From positions 1-64,000 of the forward strand of contig CADAIP010000008.1 of the NCBI GenBank assembly GCA_902787975.1: DNA of 64,000 nucleotides, read 5' to 3'. The stretch's first letter is position 1. Each line of letters starts with the position of its first letter. Both the position numbers and the translations under genes were made by a program. The stretch is from Oscillospiraceae bacterium (GTDB lineage: Bacteria > Bacillota > Clostridia > Saccharofermentanales > Saccharofermentanaceae). Shown here piece by piece: positions 53,698 to 62,902 of the stretch. The notes beneath the pieces were generated by a model, which saw only the letters and a list, made by a program, of their open reading frames with translations, was not told where the DNA came from and made no database searches.

Positions 53698-55548
53698 ATG
53701 GAAAGCACACAGGTTAAGAAGAAAAAGCTGAATCCCGAGACCATAGTGGTCGTTGTGATATTGGCAATAATCATAGTCCTCTTTGCATTATTCATGAGGG
53801 ATATCATGATTCCTCTGTTCAAGATGCAGATGAACAATGACCTTGACGGAGCAAGCGAGCTCTTAAGGAGCACTGGCATATTCGGCGGTGTCAGCGTTAT
53901 CCTCATCGAGGCGCTGCAGATGATCATCATCTTCGTCTCTGCGGAGTTCATCCAGATTGCGAGCGGACTGAGCTATCCTATCTACATCTCCCTTCCCCTG
54001 TGCGATATCGGAATCTGTCTTGGTGCTACGATCATCTTTATGCTTGTCCGTGTATTCAAGTTTAACAGTTCGACTTATGAGAAAAACCGCGGCATGATCG
54101 ACAAGATCGCATCTAATGCAAAGGACCGCAATATCGTGATCCTGCTCTATCTCCTCTTCTTCATGCCGTTCATTCCTTTCGGTGCCATCTGCTATTACGG
54201 CGCAAGCACTAAGATCTCATACGGCAAATACATGCTTACGGTATCTACCAGCGCTATTCCTTCAGTTGTCGTATCCGTACTTATCGGTCAGGCAGGAAAG
54301 CTCTTCTTCACGAACAGCATCCCTCTCTGGCTCCTGGTGCTCATCGTAATCGGGCTGTCTGTAGCTCTTTTCGCGCTTATATACTGGTTCATGCATAAAT
54401 TCGTCCTCAAGGGTACCGATAAGACACCGGACTCCCTTTTCTTCGATATTTTCTTCATGGTCGTAAAGCTCATCCAGCTTGGCAAGAAGAAGCCTGTCGT
54501 AGAAGACGATCGTATCTTTGAAGCTGATGCTCCCTATATACTCCTTGCAAACCACGAGAGCTTCATGGACTTCTTTTATCTGAACTATATTTCCCACCTA
54601 AAGAGTCCTGCTTATGTCTATAACCGCTACTACTTGACCAGCCCGCTGTTCAACATAATGCAGAAACACTGCGGTTTCATTCCAAGAAGACTCTGCGCGG
54701 ATGACCCTGAAGCAGACGCGAAAATCGAATCCACAATAAAGCACGGCTTCCCTGTCGTCATGTTCCCTGAAGAACGTCTTTCTCCTGACGGACGCTCACA
54801 GAGCTTTGCACGTAAAGATGCAGCATTCTATAAGAAGCAGAATGTTGACATTGTTCTCGTAAAGATCGACGGCGGATACTATGCTCATCCGAAGTGGCGC
54901 AGAAGAAAGTATTCATCCGACATCAAAGTAAAAGTTGAACGCGTTATAAAGCGCGACGAGATTGCTTCTATGTCTGAGGATGAACTTAACAACATCATCC
55001 GCGACACTCTCTATAACGATGCATCCAAGTCCAATATCTCTTACCGTCAGGGCGGCAAGGCAAACGGTCTCCAGAAGATCCTTTACCGTTGTGCTGACTG
55101 CGGAGAGCTCTATAAAACAACAGGCAGCGGCAACGATTTCAAATGCACGGCTTGCGGCAAGGTTCACACCTTTGATAAGAAGTACCACTTCACTGATGAC
55201 ATGCATTCAATCGCAGGATACTACGAAGCTATCCGTCTGCTTGAAGAAAAAGATCTGGATTCCCTCAATCTTACAGCTGATGTAAAGATGAAGGTCTTCT
55301 CTGACAAACTCAGGGTAACAAAGCGCGAAGATGGCGTATGCACCCTCGATAAAGAGAACTTCAAATATAAGTCCGGCACAGAAGAATTCACCATTCCGGT
55401 CAAAGATATCCAGGCTCTGGTATACCAGGCCGGCAAGCGATTTGAGCTCTACCACGACGGAAAGCTTCACTTCTTCTATCCCAAAGAAAACCCTAACCAG
55501 GTTGCACGCTGGGCATTGCTGGTGGATCTGATCAACGCAGACAGATAA
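53698..55548 (+). CDS. VTT/DedA domain - acyltransferase - zinc ribbon fusion
   Basis: From the chosen ATG (GGAAG upstream) this 616-residue protein has four parts. Residues 15-230 form a multi-helix VTT/DedA-type membrane domain with the MPFIPFGAICYYGAS motif (156-170). Residues 275-425 form a PlsC-like 1-acylglycerol-3-phosphate acyltransferase domain, with HESFMD (His286, Asp291) and FPEERLSPDG (356-365). A four-Cys zinc ribbon follows (CADC at 465-468, CTAC at 483-486), and then a C-terminal beta-rich domain. The combination suggests acylation of a phospholipid or lyso-lipid coupled to lipid movement across the membrane. The frame is open 36 codons upstream. The exact substrate is unknown. 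Confidence 0.82.
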   Translation: MESTQVKKKKLNPETIVVVVILAIIIVLFALFMRDIMIPLFKMQMNNDLDGASELLRSTGIFGGVSVILIEALQMIIIFVSAEFIQIASGLSYPIYISLPLCDIGICLGATIIFMLVRVFKFNSSTYEKNRGMIDKIASNAKDRNIVILLYLLFFMPFIPFGAICYYGASTKISYGKYMLTVSTSAIPSVVVSVLIGQAGKLFFTNSIPLWLLVLIVIGLSVALFALIYWFMHKFVLKGTDKTPDSLFFDIFFMVVKLIQLGKKKPVVEDDRIFEADAPYILLANHESFMDFFYLNYISHLKSPAYVYNRYYLTSPLFNIMQKHCGFIPRRLCADDPEADAKIESTIKHGFPVVMFPEERLSPDGRSQSFARKDAAFYKKQNVDIVLVKIDGGYYAHPKWRRRKYSSDIKVKVERVIKRDEIASMSEDELNNIIRDTLYNDASKSNISYRQGGKANGLQKILYRCADCGELYKTTGSGNDFKCTACGKVHTFDKKYHFTDDMHSIAGYYEAIRLLEEKDLDSLNLTADVKMKVFSDKLRVTKREDGVCTLDKENFKYKSGTEEFTIPVKDIQALVYQAGKRFELYHDGKLHFFYPKENPNQVARWALLVDLINADR

Positions 55549-55566
55549 CAAAAACAAACAAATGAA

Positions 55567-55597
55567 GGGGGCTGTCACAGATCAATGTGATGGCCCC
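55567..55597. terminator. Bidirectional terminator
   Basis: The 11-bp arms around GGGGCTGTCAC and GTGATGGCCCC pair with G-U wobbles. On the minus strand it is followed by CTTCATTTGTTTG after the histidine kinase gene; on the plus strand by a weak T-rich stretch after the acyltransferase gene. Confidence 0.75.
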
Positions 55598-55612
55598 TGA
55601 CTATTTATACTG

Positions 55613-58600
55613 TTATTCCTCTTTGTTGTTCTTTGCCTGATCGTATTCCCAGATAAGTTCTTCTAATGTCTGATACAAACGGTCAGGTTCGACGGGTTTT
55701 GAAAGATGCGCATTCATTCCGACCTGCAGAGATCTTTGTACATCCTCATCGAAAGCGTTCGCCGTCATGGCGATGATCGGTATTTTCTTTGCATCAGTTC
55801 TGTCGAGCGCACGGATGGCTTCTGTTGCAGCAAGGCCGTCCATTTCAGGCATGCGGACATCCATGAGGATCGCATCGTAATACCCTTCTTCGCTCTTATT
55901 GAACATATCCAAAACGATCTTACCATTCTCGGCATGATCTATTCCGGCACCTCTTACCATGATGATCTGCTCCATGATCTCAGCATTGATCAGAACGTCT
56001 TCGGCCATCAGGATATGTCTGTCCTTAAGATCGGCACGGCTCTTCTCATTGAACAGGCTCATGCTGTTCTTTCGTGCAATACGCTCAAACTCATCTATTA
56101 CATTGGATGCGAACAGGGGCTTTGCGAGGAAGCTGTCTACACCGGCATGGATCGCTTCTTCCATGATCTCATCCCAGTTAAATGACGTAAGGATGATTAC
56201 CGTGGTTTCTTTTGCATAGCGCTGACGGATCTGGCGTGCTACGTCGATACCGTCCATCTCAGGCATCTTCCAGTCAAGAAGAACAAGATTATAAGGATCG
56301 TGCTTTGCATGACTTACTTCAAGCATGTTAAGAGCTTCCTGTCCGCTGTAACATGTATCTGCCTTGATGCCTGCTTCATCCAATACGATACGTGCGTGTT
56401 CAGCTGCGATCTCTTCATCATCGACTACAAGGATTCTCATATCCTTCGGATTAACAAAGTTTGTTGAAGAGAACTGGTGCTCACAGTTATTCAGGGTAAT
56501 AACGACCGTGAATTCAGTACCTACACCCTTCTCTGATTCCACGGAGATCGTTCCGTTCATGAGCTCAACAATGTTTTTGGTGATAGCCATTCCAAGTCCG
56601 GTGCTGCCGTATTTGTTATTGCGGCTGCTGTCTTCCTGTGCAAACGTATCGAAGATCCTCGGAATGAATTCTTTCTCCATTCCGATACCGGTGTCTTTGA
56701 CAGTAAGCTTGAGCGTTGAATGATCACCATATACAGCCATGCGCTCAACTGCAAACTGTATGCTTCCCGGTGCATCGGTAAACTTGATAGCGTTGGACAG
56801 GATATTGATTATTACCTGCTTAAGCTTCATGTCATCGCCGATATAGTAGTCGCTGACGCCACCGGTAACACGGCATTCATAGTGAAGTCCCTTCTCATTA
56901 CACTGGGACATTACCATAGTATTGATCTGTTCGAGCATGTTACTGAAAGAGAACTCTTCCTTGCGGATTATGAGCTTGCCTGATTCAATACGGCTCATGT
57001 CGAGAATATCATTTATGAGGCCTAGGAGATGATGCGCACTGCCTCCGATCTTTTCCAGGTATTCTCTTGTATCTTCAGTCAGTGTCTCATCACGTAATGC
57101 AAGACTGTTTAGTCCGATGATCGCATTCATTGGAGTACGGATCTCATGGCTCATGCTCGAGAGGAATGCTGTTTTCGCTTTATTGGCCTGCTCCGCAGCT
57201 TCCAGAGCTTCAGCAAGAGCCTGATTCTTTTCCAGCGTATCGCGCATTTCTTCGTCGATTACGGTAAGTCCGAGGCCGACAGTATGGACGATATTATCGT
57301 CACGTTCATCGGGATGACGTTCGCCTGCCATACGGATCATCTCGTAATATTCTTTTCCGTCTCTCTGGGCGAGATAACGGTATACGATAATGAGATTATC
57401 TGCCAAAGCCTTACGGATGTTATCAGGATCTATGAACTTAAAGAATCCGTCACGGTAGCTTTCTGCAACAGAGTTATTCGCATATTTCGAGAAGAACTCA
57501 TAGTAAGGGAAATGAACGCCTTCTGCAGGCTGTTCCTTATCCGTGGGATCGGCTCTGTAGCAGACGGCATCATCTTTATCGAGATCGATATGGTAAACGC
57601 AGCGGTAATCTGATGCCAATGCGGTGATCATCTTATCCTGCTGTTCTCTGTGATGGTACTGCTCCAGGATCTCGGCATTAGCTTTCTCAAGTTCTTTCCT
57701 GGCATTTTCTTTATTGGTGATCTCACGTCTGGATCTTCTTCTGTCACGGACAAGCAAAGCGATTATTATTGCCGCAATAACAAGCATCAGCGTACCAAAA
57801 AATGCCATATTGTCACGCAGCATATCCAACGCTGAATATGTATACAACTGGTCGGTATATCTGAACGCAAGATTCTGGGCATAGTCTTCTCCGGCAAGGC
57901 TTATACCGCGGTTAAGGAGTCTTAAAAGTCCTTCATTACCGATCTGCACGCCGAAGCATCTGTCATCTTCATATGAAGTCTGCAATAGCGATAATCTCTT
58001 GTAACGGTTGTTCCTGAGTATATCGTTTGCTCTCAAGCCGTTTAATGTGGTGCATCCCACTTCACCGTCAATGACAGCCTTAAGGCAGGCATCAACTGAC
58101 GGATAGAACGTAATCTCCGCATCAGGATAATAAGTCAGAACAAAATAGTACTGCATGCGGTTATTCTCATTTATGGCAAAATGCTTCAGCGTATCGTCTG
58201 AATAATCGCCTGAGTACACTATTTCTGTTGCTGCGGATATAACTGAAGTCGACTGGAAGATACCATTTTCTTCCGAATAGAACAGACCGCCGCCTACAGG
58301 AAATGCTGTATCGATATTACCCTGCTCAAGATCTGAGATCATGTCATCGTAACTGCCGTAGCCCTTATAAGTTACTGACATATCCTGTATGCCAAGTCCC
58401 TCAACGATTTTGGGTACATAGTCTTTTACCAGGCCGGTTACATTACCTGAAGAATCAGTATCACTGTAAGGCAGATAATTATTCAGGTATCCTACCCTGA
58501 GCTCGTTATGTTCTGAAAGCCACTGCTTTTCCGCTTCAGATAAAGCACGGCTCGAAATGCTTACAGGATAGAATTTATTACGCAGATTGTTGATATAGTT

Positions 58601-59338
58601 CGGCTCATTAACGGCAAGTTCAGTCTGTGCCTCATTAAGTTCAGCAAGAAGGTCAGGTCTTGATTTGGTCACACACAGGAAATACTCAGATGTTCCGAAC
58701 GGACATAAGAGCTCAGCATGATCTCTGCCGTAAGCTCCGTCGCCTTCGGCCGCAAGAATATCTATGTCGTGCTTGTCGAATGCTTCGAAAAGAGGTTCAT
58801 AATCGTTGAACTTAATTACTTCTGCCTGTATGGAATGTTCCTTCAGGAAGTTTTGAAGGACATCAACCATGGCACTGTCTAGGACACCAATCTTCCTGCC
58901 GTTTAACGTAGAAATATCAAGGGTAATGTCATCATCGACATCATGTTTCACAAGACTGTATGTCTCATTGCCCATTGCCGCATCAGGATAACCGATAATT
59001 GATTCTCTGTCTTCTCTCCACGCAAGGCCTGCAAGAAAATCTATATCGCCGTCCAGAAGCATTTGGTAAAGGTCACCGAATTCACCGTAAACATATTCGT
59101 AACGCCAGCCGGTATATTCAGAAAGCTTCTGATAGTACTCATATGCATAACCGGTTTTTACAGTACCGTCAGCTGCACCTTCCTGAAACACTTCCTGCTC
59201 ATAATAACCGACCTTTACAGTATCTTCTGACGGACCTGCAGCACGGACATTTTGTGGAACGAGCGATACAACAAGTACAACAACACAAAGAAATGCTGAA
59301 AGCAATAAGTTTTTATTCTTATTCAGCTTATGAACCAT
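55613..59338 (-). CDS. Hybrid sensor histidine kinase with two solute-binding domains
   Basis: This 1241-residue BvgS/EvgS-like kinase senses outside the cell. It has a signal/anchor helix (about 10-33), a first SBP_bac_3 domain (about 40-265), a second (about 278-500), and a membrane helix (about 512-531). A PAS-like region follows (about 570-700), then HisKA with SSMSHEIRTPMN (His731), and HATPase with N box IINILSNAIKF and GIGM/GSTGLGMA loops. Two receiver domains complete it, with phosphoacceptors Asp1022 (LLDWKMPEMDG) and Asp1160 (LMDVRMPEMDG). It lacks an HPt domain, which is supplied by the gene 16 nt upstream. A GTG three bases earlier is an alternative start. The ligand is probably a small amino-acid-like or sugar compound, but it is unknown. 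Confidence 0.93.
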   Translation of the reverse strand: MVHKLNKNKNLLLSAFLCVVVLVVSLVPQNVRAAGPSEDTVKVGYYEQEVFQEGAADGTVKTGYAYEYYQKLSEYTGWRYEYVYGEFGDLYQMLLDGDIDFLAGLAWREDRESIIGYPDAAMGNETYSLVKHDVDDDITLDISTLNGRKIGVLDSAMVDVLQNFLKEHSIQAEVIKFNDYEPLFEAFDKHDIDILAAEGDGAYGRDHAELLCPFGTSEYFLCVTKSRPDLLAELNEAQTELAVNEPNYINNLRNKFYPVSISSRALSEAEKQWLSEHNELRVGYLNNYLPYSDTDSSGNVTGLVKDYVPKIVEGLGIQDMSVTYKGYGSYDDMISDLEQGNIDTAFPVGGGLFYSEENGIFQSTSVISAATEIVYSGDYSDDTLKHFAINENNRMQYYFVLTYYPDAEITFYPSVDACLKAVIDGEVGCTTLNGLRANDILRNNRYKRLSLLQTSYEDDRCFGVQIGNEGLLRLLNRGISLAGEDYAQNLAFRYTDQLYTYSALDMLRDNMAFFGTLMLVIAAIIIALLVRDRRRSRREITNKENARKELEKANAEILEQYHHREQQDKMITALASDYRCVYHIDLDKDDAVCYRADPTDKEQPAEGVHFPYYEFFSKYANNSVAESYRDGFFKFIDPDNIRKALADNLIIVYRYLAQRDGKEYYEMIRMAGERHPDERDDNIVHTVGLGLTVIDEEMRDTLEKNQALAEALEAAEQANKAKTAFLSSMSHEIRTPMNAIIGLNSLALRDETLTEDTREYLEKIGGSAHHLLGLINDILDMSRIESGKLIIRKEEFSFSNMLEQINTMVMSQCNEKGLHYECRVTGGVSDYYIGDDMKLKQVIINILSNAIKFTDAPGSIQFAVERMAVYGDHSTLKLTVKDTGIGMEKEFIPRIFDTFAQEDSSRNNKYGSTGLGMAITKNIVELMNGTISVESEKGVGTEFTVVITLNNCEHQFSSTNFVNPKDMRILVVDDEEIAAEHARIVLDEAGIKADTCYSGQEALNMLEVSHAKHDPYNLVLLDWKMPEMDGIDVARQIRQRYAKETTVIILTSFNWDEIMEEAIHAGVDSFLAKPLFASNVIDEFERIARKNSMSLFNEKSRADLKDRHILMAEDVLINAEIMEQIIMVRGAGIDHAENGKIVLDMFNKSEEGYYDAILMDVRMPEMDGLAATEAIRALDRTDAKKIPIIAMTANAFDEDVQRSLQVGMNAHLSKPVEPDRLYQTLEELIWEYDQAKNNKEE

Positions 59339-59354
59339 CACATGATCTCCTAAG

Positions 59355-59696
59355 TTATACTAAAAGGCCGGCAAGCTCAGAACGCTTTTCCGATATAGTC
59401 TTAAGATACTCCGAATAATCAATGTCCTTTTTCTCGCGGAGAAGTTCGGTTAACTCATAAACAGGCTCATATATCGGCGTTAATGCCAGATTGCCGAGCA
59501 CACCTTTGAGAGAATGCGCGGCTTCAAACGCTGCATCAAAATTCTTTGCAGCTACTGCATCTTCAAGAGCCTGAAAATTCTTATCATCAACGACCCTGCC
59601 GATCAGTTTGAAATAAAATGCCTCATTTCCCATGCAGCGGGATAAACCTTCATCCGTATTGCAGCCTAACTGTTTAAGAGCATCTATGGTAAGCAT
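59355..59696 (-). CDS. Histidine phosphotransfer (HPt) protein
   Basis: This 113-residue helical protein is a single HPt domain with the phosphorylated histidine in AAHSLKGVLGNL (His61). It would shuttle phosphate between the receiver of the hybrid kinase and a response regulator. It sits between the response-regulator gene (14 nt) and the kinase gene (about 16 nt) on the same strand, so the three are probably one operon. Confidence 0.9.
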   Translation of the reverse strand: MLTIDALKQLGCNTDEGLSRCMGNEAFYFKLIGRVVDDKNFQALEDAVAAKNFDAAFEAAHSLKGVLGNLALTPIYEPVYELTELLREKKDIDYSEYLKTISEKRSELAGLLV

Positions 59697-59710
59697 TAAT
59701 CCGTCTCCTC

Positions 59711-61396
59711 TCAGGCATCTTTCTCTAAAAGAAACTTCTCGAACTCTTCAGCCGGTACCGGCTTTGAGAAATAGTAACCCTGTATTATCGTGCAGCCGAG
59801 CTTCTTCAAAGCAAGATACTGCTCTTCAGTCTCAACGCCTTCAGCAATTACCGGCACTCCAAGGTAATCCGCAATATCGATTACGATACTGATCATCCTC
59901 GTGTCGTTCTGCTTATCGAACGCATTTCTGATAAACATCATATCAAGCTTCAATGCATCGATTGGAAGCTCTGAGATCATATTAAGAGATGAGTATCCTG
60001 AACCAAAGTCATCCATCTCGATGAAGAAACCGTGGTCTCTTAATTCCTTAACTCTGTCTACGATCTGGTCACCGTCTCTTACATAAGCTGACTCCGTGAT
60101 CTCAAGATAAATGTCTTTTGCCGTTGTACCGGTCTCTGATGTTATCTTCTCGAAAGTATCGACAAGCGCAGGGTCATACATCTCGGCACGTGAAAGGTTT
60201 ACCGAGACAGGAACGGAAATGCCGAGACGCATCTTCCAGTCAGCTATGGTCTCAGCCGCACAGCGCCAGATATATTCATCAAGCTGCGAGATAAGTCCGT
60301 CTTCTTCAAACAACGGTATGAACTTGCCGGGAGATATCATTCCGAGTGTAGGATGGAACCATCTTACCAGCGCCTCTGCACTGGATAAAACAGGCTTATC
60401 TCCTTCAATATTGAATTTAGGCTGGAAGAAAACCTTAAACTGCTTTTCTGCAAGCGCCTTAGGGAATTCATCAACAAGCTGATCCGCAAAGAGCTCATTT
60501 TCCATCAGTGTCTCATCGAAAGTGCTGATAAATACGGAGTAGTTATTTCTGATAAGATCCGCAGTGATCTTAGCACGGTCAAATCTGGCTCTGACATCAA
60601 GCTTCTTATCACATGAAGAATACACACCGATCCTGAGTTTTACTGAAGTCGGCATGTCGCAGCATACTTCTGATACTTTATCGGTAATCAAAGTATAGTC
60701 ATCACGATGGGTGCAATAGACTAAAAACGTATCGGCATTCTTTCTGCATATAACGCTGTCAGACGATGAGAATACCGTCAAAAGGCAACCGGCGATCTTT
60801 CTTAATATCTCATCGCCTTTTGCCATTCCAAATCGCTCGTTGACAATATGGAAGTGGTTAACATCAAGGCAGAGAGCGTCCATATCTGAGTTCGGATGAT
60901 ACTTATCGAACTGCTCGGCATAACGCGAGAAATAGTCATATGAGTAAAGTCCGGTAAGCTCGTCACGTTCAGTAGCACTGATTATCTGTCGGTCTTCAGC
61001 AAGCTCGATGGATCGTGATATCCTAGCTCTGATCACATCAGGCTGCGGATAAGGTTTAGGGATAAAATCAGCTGCACCACGCACAAGGCTTTCTACCTCG
61101 GATGCCTGATCAGACGTCAGGACAATAACAGGAATTCCCTTAAGATCAGGATCTTCCTTCAATCGCGACAGAAGATCAAGGCCGTTGAGCTTGGGCATCA
61201 TGAGGTCCAGGAGAATGAGCGATAAGGTATTGCGGTTCTTCTTTATCACGTCATATGCCATCTCGCCGTCTTCTGCCATCAGGACATCATATTCATCGCA
61301 TAAGATGTTATTAAGAAGTTCCCGGTTGATCATCTCGTCATCTGCAACGAGGATATTGCGCTTACCATCTACATAAAGATCTGTTGAACGTTTCAT
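59711..61396 (-). CDS. Response regulator with degenerate GGDEF and active-type EAL domain
   Basis: This 561-residue protein is the probable output of the phosphorelay. The receiver (about 13-130) has Asp64 in LLDLMMPKLNG and Lys114 in PKPY. A GGDEF-fold domain (about 140-290) has RKNAD where the active GGDEF motif should be, so cyclase activity is not expected. The EAL domain (about 300-555) keeps the expected catalytic residues: EAL (341-343), Asn400, Glu432, the DDFG pair 462-463, Lys483, Glu519/Glu522, and QGYYFSKP. It is therefore likely a phosphorylation-controlled cyclic-di-GMP phosphodiesterase. The RBS is GGGAG. It heads the operon. Confidence 0.92.
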   Translation of the reverse strand: MKRSTDLYVDGKRNILVADDEMINRELLNNILCDEYDVLMAEDGEMAYDVIKKNRNTLSLILLDLMMPKLNGLDLLSRLKEDPDLKGIPVIVLTSDQASEVESLVRGAADFIPKPYPQPDVIRARISRSIELAEDRQIISATERDELTGLYSYDYFSRYAEQFDKYHPNSDMDALCLDVNHFHIVNERFGMAKGDEILRKIAGCLLTVFSSSDSVICRKNADTFLVYCTHRDDYTLITDKVSEVCCDMPTSVKLRIGVYSSCDKKLDVRARFDRAKITADLIRNNYSVFISTFDETLMENELFADQLVDEFPKALAEKQFKVFFQPKFNIEGDKPVLSSAEALVRWFHPTLGMISPGKFIPLFEEDGLISQLDEYIWRCAAETIADWKMRLGISVPVSVNLSRAEMYDPALVDTFEKITSETGTTAKDIYLEITESAYVRDGDQIVDRVKELRDHGFFIEMDDFGSGYSSLNMISELPIDALKLDMMFIRNAFDKQNDTRMISIVIDIADYLGVPVIAEGVETEEQYLALKKLGCTIIQGYYFSKPVPAEEFEKFLLEKDA

Positions 61397-61455
61397 TTAG
61401 GGATCTCCCTGTAATGATTTTCTAGCTCATATGGAGAGCAAACCTGTACCCTAAA

Positions 61456-61461
61456 ATTATA
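61456..61461 (-). promoter_or_regulatory. Predicted -10 of the phosphorelay operon
   Basis: A perfect TATAAT on the minus strand (61456-61461) lies about 60 bases upstream of the response-regulator ATG. No good -35 is seen at standard spacing, so an activator may be needed. Confidence 0.4.
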
Positions 61462-61532
61462 TCACGAGAAATTGATATCAAAGATTACTTACTTTTAAAT
61501 ATGTTGTAAATAAGATGAAATCTAATGGGAAA

Positions 61533-61982
61533 TCACAGCTTATATTGCATGAAATTGCCGTTCTTGACGAATCCGAAGTCACTGTAGAGCAAAACACCCA
61601 TGTCAGAGGCGGTGATCTGTACCACTCCGCATCCATAAGCCCTCGCTTCATCCACGACCATGGACAACAATTTCTTGGCTATTCCCTGTCTCCTGTAGTT
61701 ATTGTCCGTATACATGCTTGACAACAAACCGAGCTTTCCGCTTGGGCAACCGAAATATGGCGGTTTCTCAACAAAAGACATACCGCTTGTTCCGACGATC
61801 TTATCGCCGTCCACTGCAATGTAAGAGACGAATGTGCCGTCTGCCATGTGTCTGTTGTAGTAATCCAAAAGAGCAGGTTTTAGATCTATATCTTCAGTTG
61901 CACCTTCTTCACGCAACTGGCCGATCCTTATCCTTATAAACTCATCAAGATCGTTTTTCCCGAGTTTTCTATATTCGATCAT
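61533..61982 (-). CDS. GNAT family N-acetyltransferase
   Basis: This 149-residue acetyltransferase has the acetyl-CoA binding loop as RRQGIAKKLL near 101-110, the preceding LLSSMYTDNNYR strand, and the late GVLLYSDFGFVKNG motif. The acceptor substrate cannot be predicted. Its ATG overlaps the TerB-like stop by 4 nt, so the two are co-translated. Confidence 0.88.
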   Translation of the reverse strand: MIEYRKLGKNDLDEFIRIRIGQLREEGATEDIDLKPALLDYYNRHMADGTFVSYIAVDGDKIVGTSGMSFVEKPPYFGCPSGKLGLLSSMYTDNNYRRQGIAKKLLSMVVDEARAYGCGVVQITASDMGVLLYSDFGFVKNGNFMQYKL

Positions 61983-62380
61983 ACATCCAGTACTTCGCCT
62001 ATTTTTCTGTATGTATCGTAGATCGTCTTAACGCTCTGCTCGAGGACTTCCCTATCACCATCAGTTATATCAAGGCCGGCACTTACTTCGTCAAGGACAG
62101 CCTTTTCCTTATCATCAAATTCGGTATCTGCATATGCAACTCCGAAAAGCTCGAAATAAACGATCTTACGGTTTCTTAAGCTGCTTGACTTAATGCTCTC
62201 TATCTCTTTCTTTACATCTACGAGTGACGCATCGATAAACGCAAAGTTAACACCCATTTCCTCATTGTACTGGTTAAGGATAGACACCTCTTCCATAACT
62301 CTGCCGTCAACGGACGCCAGTACGTTAGCTATATTCCAGAAAGCTTTCTTCTCTTCCATCGTTAATTCATCAAGTAACAT
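61979..62380 (-). CDS. TerB-like protein
   Basis: This 133-residue helical protein shows the TerB-family pattern AYADTEFDDKEKAVLDEV near 86-103, an acidic metal-binding-like helix, after an EEKKAFWNIANVLASVDGRV start. TerB domains occur in tellurite resistance and in many general stress proteins; no other ter genes are here. It is followed by the GNAT gene (4 nt overlap). The function is unknown. A strong AGGAGG precedes the ATG. Confidence 0.7.
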   Translation of the reverse strand: MLLDELTMEEKKAFWNIANVLASVDGRVMEEVSILNQYNEEMGVNFAFIDASLVDVKKEIESIKSSSLRNRKIVYFELFGVAYADTEFDDKEKAVLDEVSAGLDITDGDREVLEQSVKTIYDTYRKIGEVLDV

Positions 62381-62430
62381 ATATATCCTCCTGATTATTC
62401 CATTATTCTACTGACAATTATAACATTCGG

Positions 62431-62508
62431 TTATCCGAATTCTTTTCTGAACCCGGCCATCAGCCTTTTTCTTTCTTCGATATCATCTGAGTAATACTTT
62501 ATAATCAT
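62431..62508 (-). CDS. Possible 25-residue peptide
   Basis: The gap of 147 bases between the TerB-like and RidA-like genes contains a small open frame. It encodes MIIKYYSDDIEERKRLMAG followed by FRKEFG. It is charged and helical in appearance, with only a weak purine-rich RBS. It may be a real small protein, a decayed gene or chance. Confidence 0.2.
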   Translation of the reverse strand: MIIKYYSDDIEERKRLMAGFRKEFG

Positions 62509-62527
62509 CGCTCTTTCTTCATAAAAC

Positions 62528-62881
62528 TTACTTCTTATAAGCGATGGCATCTATCTGAAAGCGGATGCCTTCTCTTATAAAGTCAGAAGTATAAGCCTTT
62601 CTCGTAGGATACTTGCCTGCAAATCTTTCCTTTAATACCGCAGGCAAAGCATTCAGATCCTCAATGTCTTTAAACAGGCAATCCATTTTAACAACGGATT
62701 CCAATGTCAGTCCGACCATATTCAAACGGACTTCCAACACATCAATGGCGCCGTTGATCTGTTCTTCTATGGACTTACCTTCATTTGCCATGCAGTAGCC
62801 TACAAAAACATAGTCTCCCGCTTCTATAACCGTGGAATCAGCCCAGAATTCATCTACTTCAACTCTTTTAATCTCTGACAT
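62528..62881 (-). CDS. RidA/YjgF-family protein
   Basis: RidA proteins hydrolyse reactive enamines and imines formed by PLP enzymes; some family members have other roles. The 117-residue length and trimer-type fold are standard. The conserved arginine region reads YPTRKAYTSDF instead of the classical PARSCVEV, so it belongs to a divergent Rid subgroup. Activity of the RidA type is uncertain. AGAGGAG precedes the ATG. Confidence 0.8.
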   Translation of the reverse strand: MSEIKRVEVDEFWADSTVIEAGDYVFVGYCMANEGKSIEEQINGAIDVLEVRLNMVGLTLESVVKMDCLFKDIEDLNALPAVLKERFAGKYPTRKAYTSDFIREGIRFQIDAIAYKK

Positions 62882-62902
62882 ACTTTTTTCTCCTCTTTCA
62901 GG

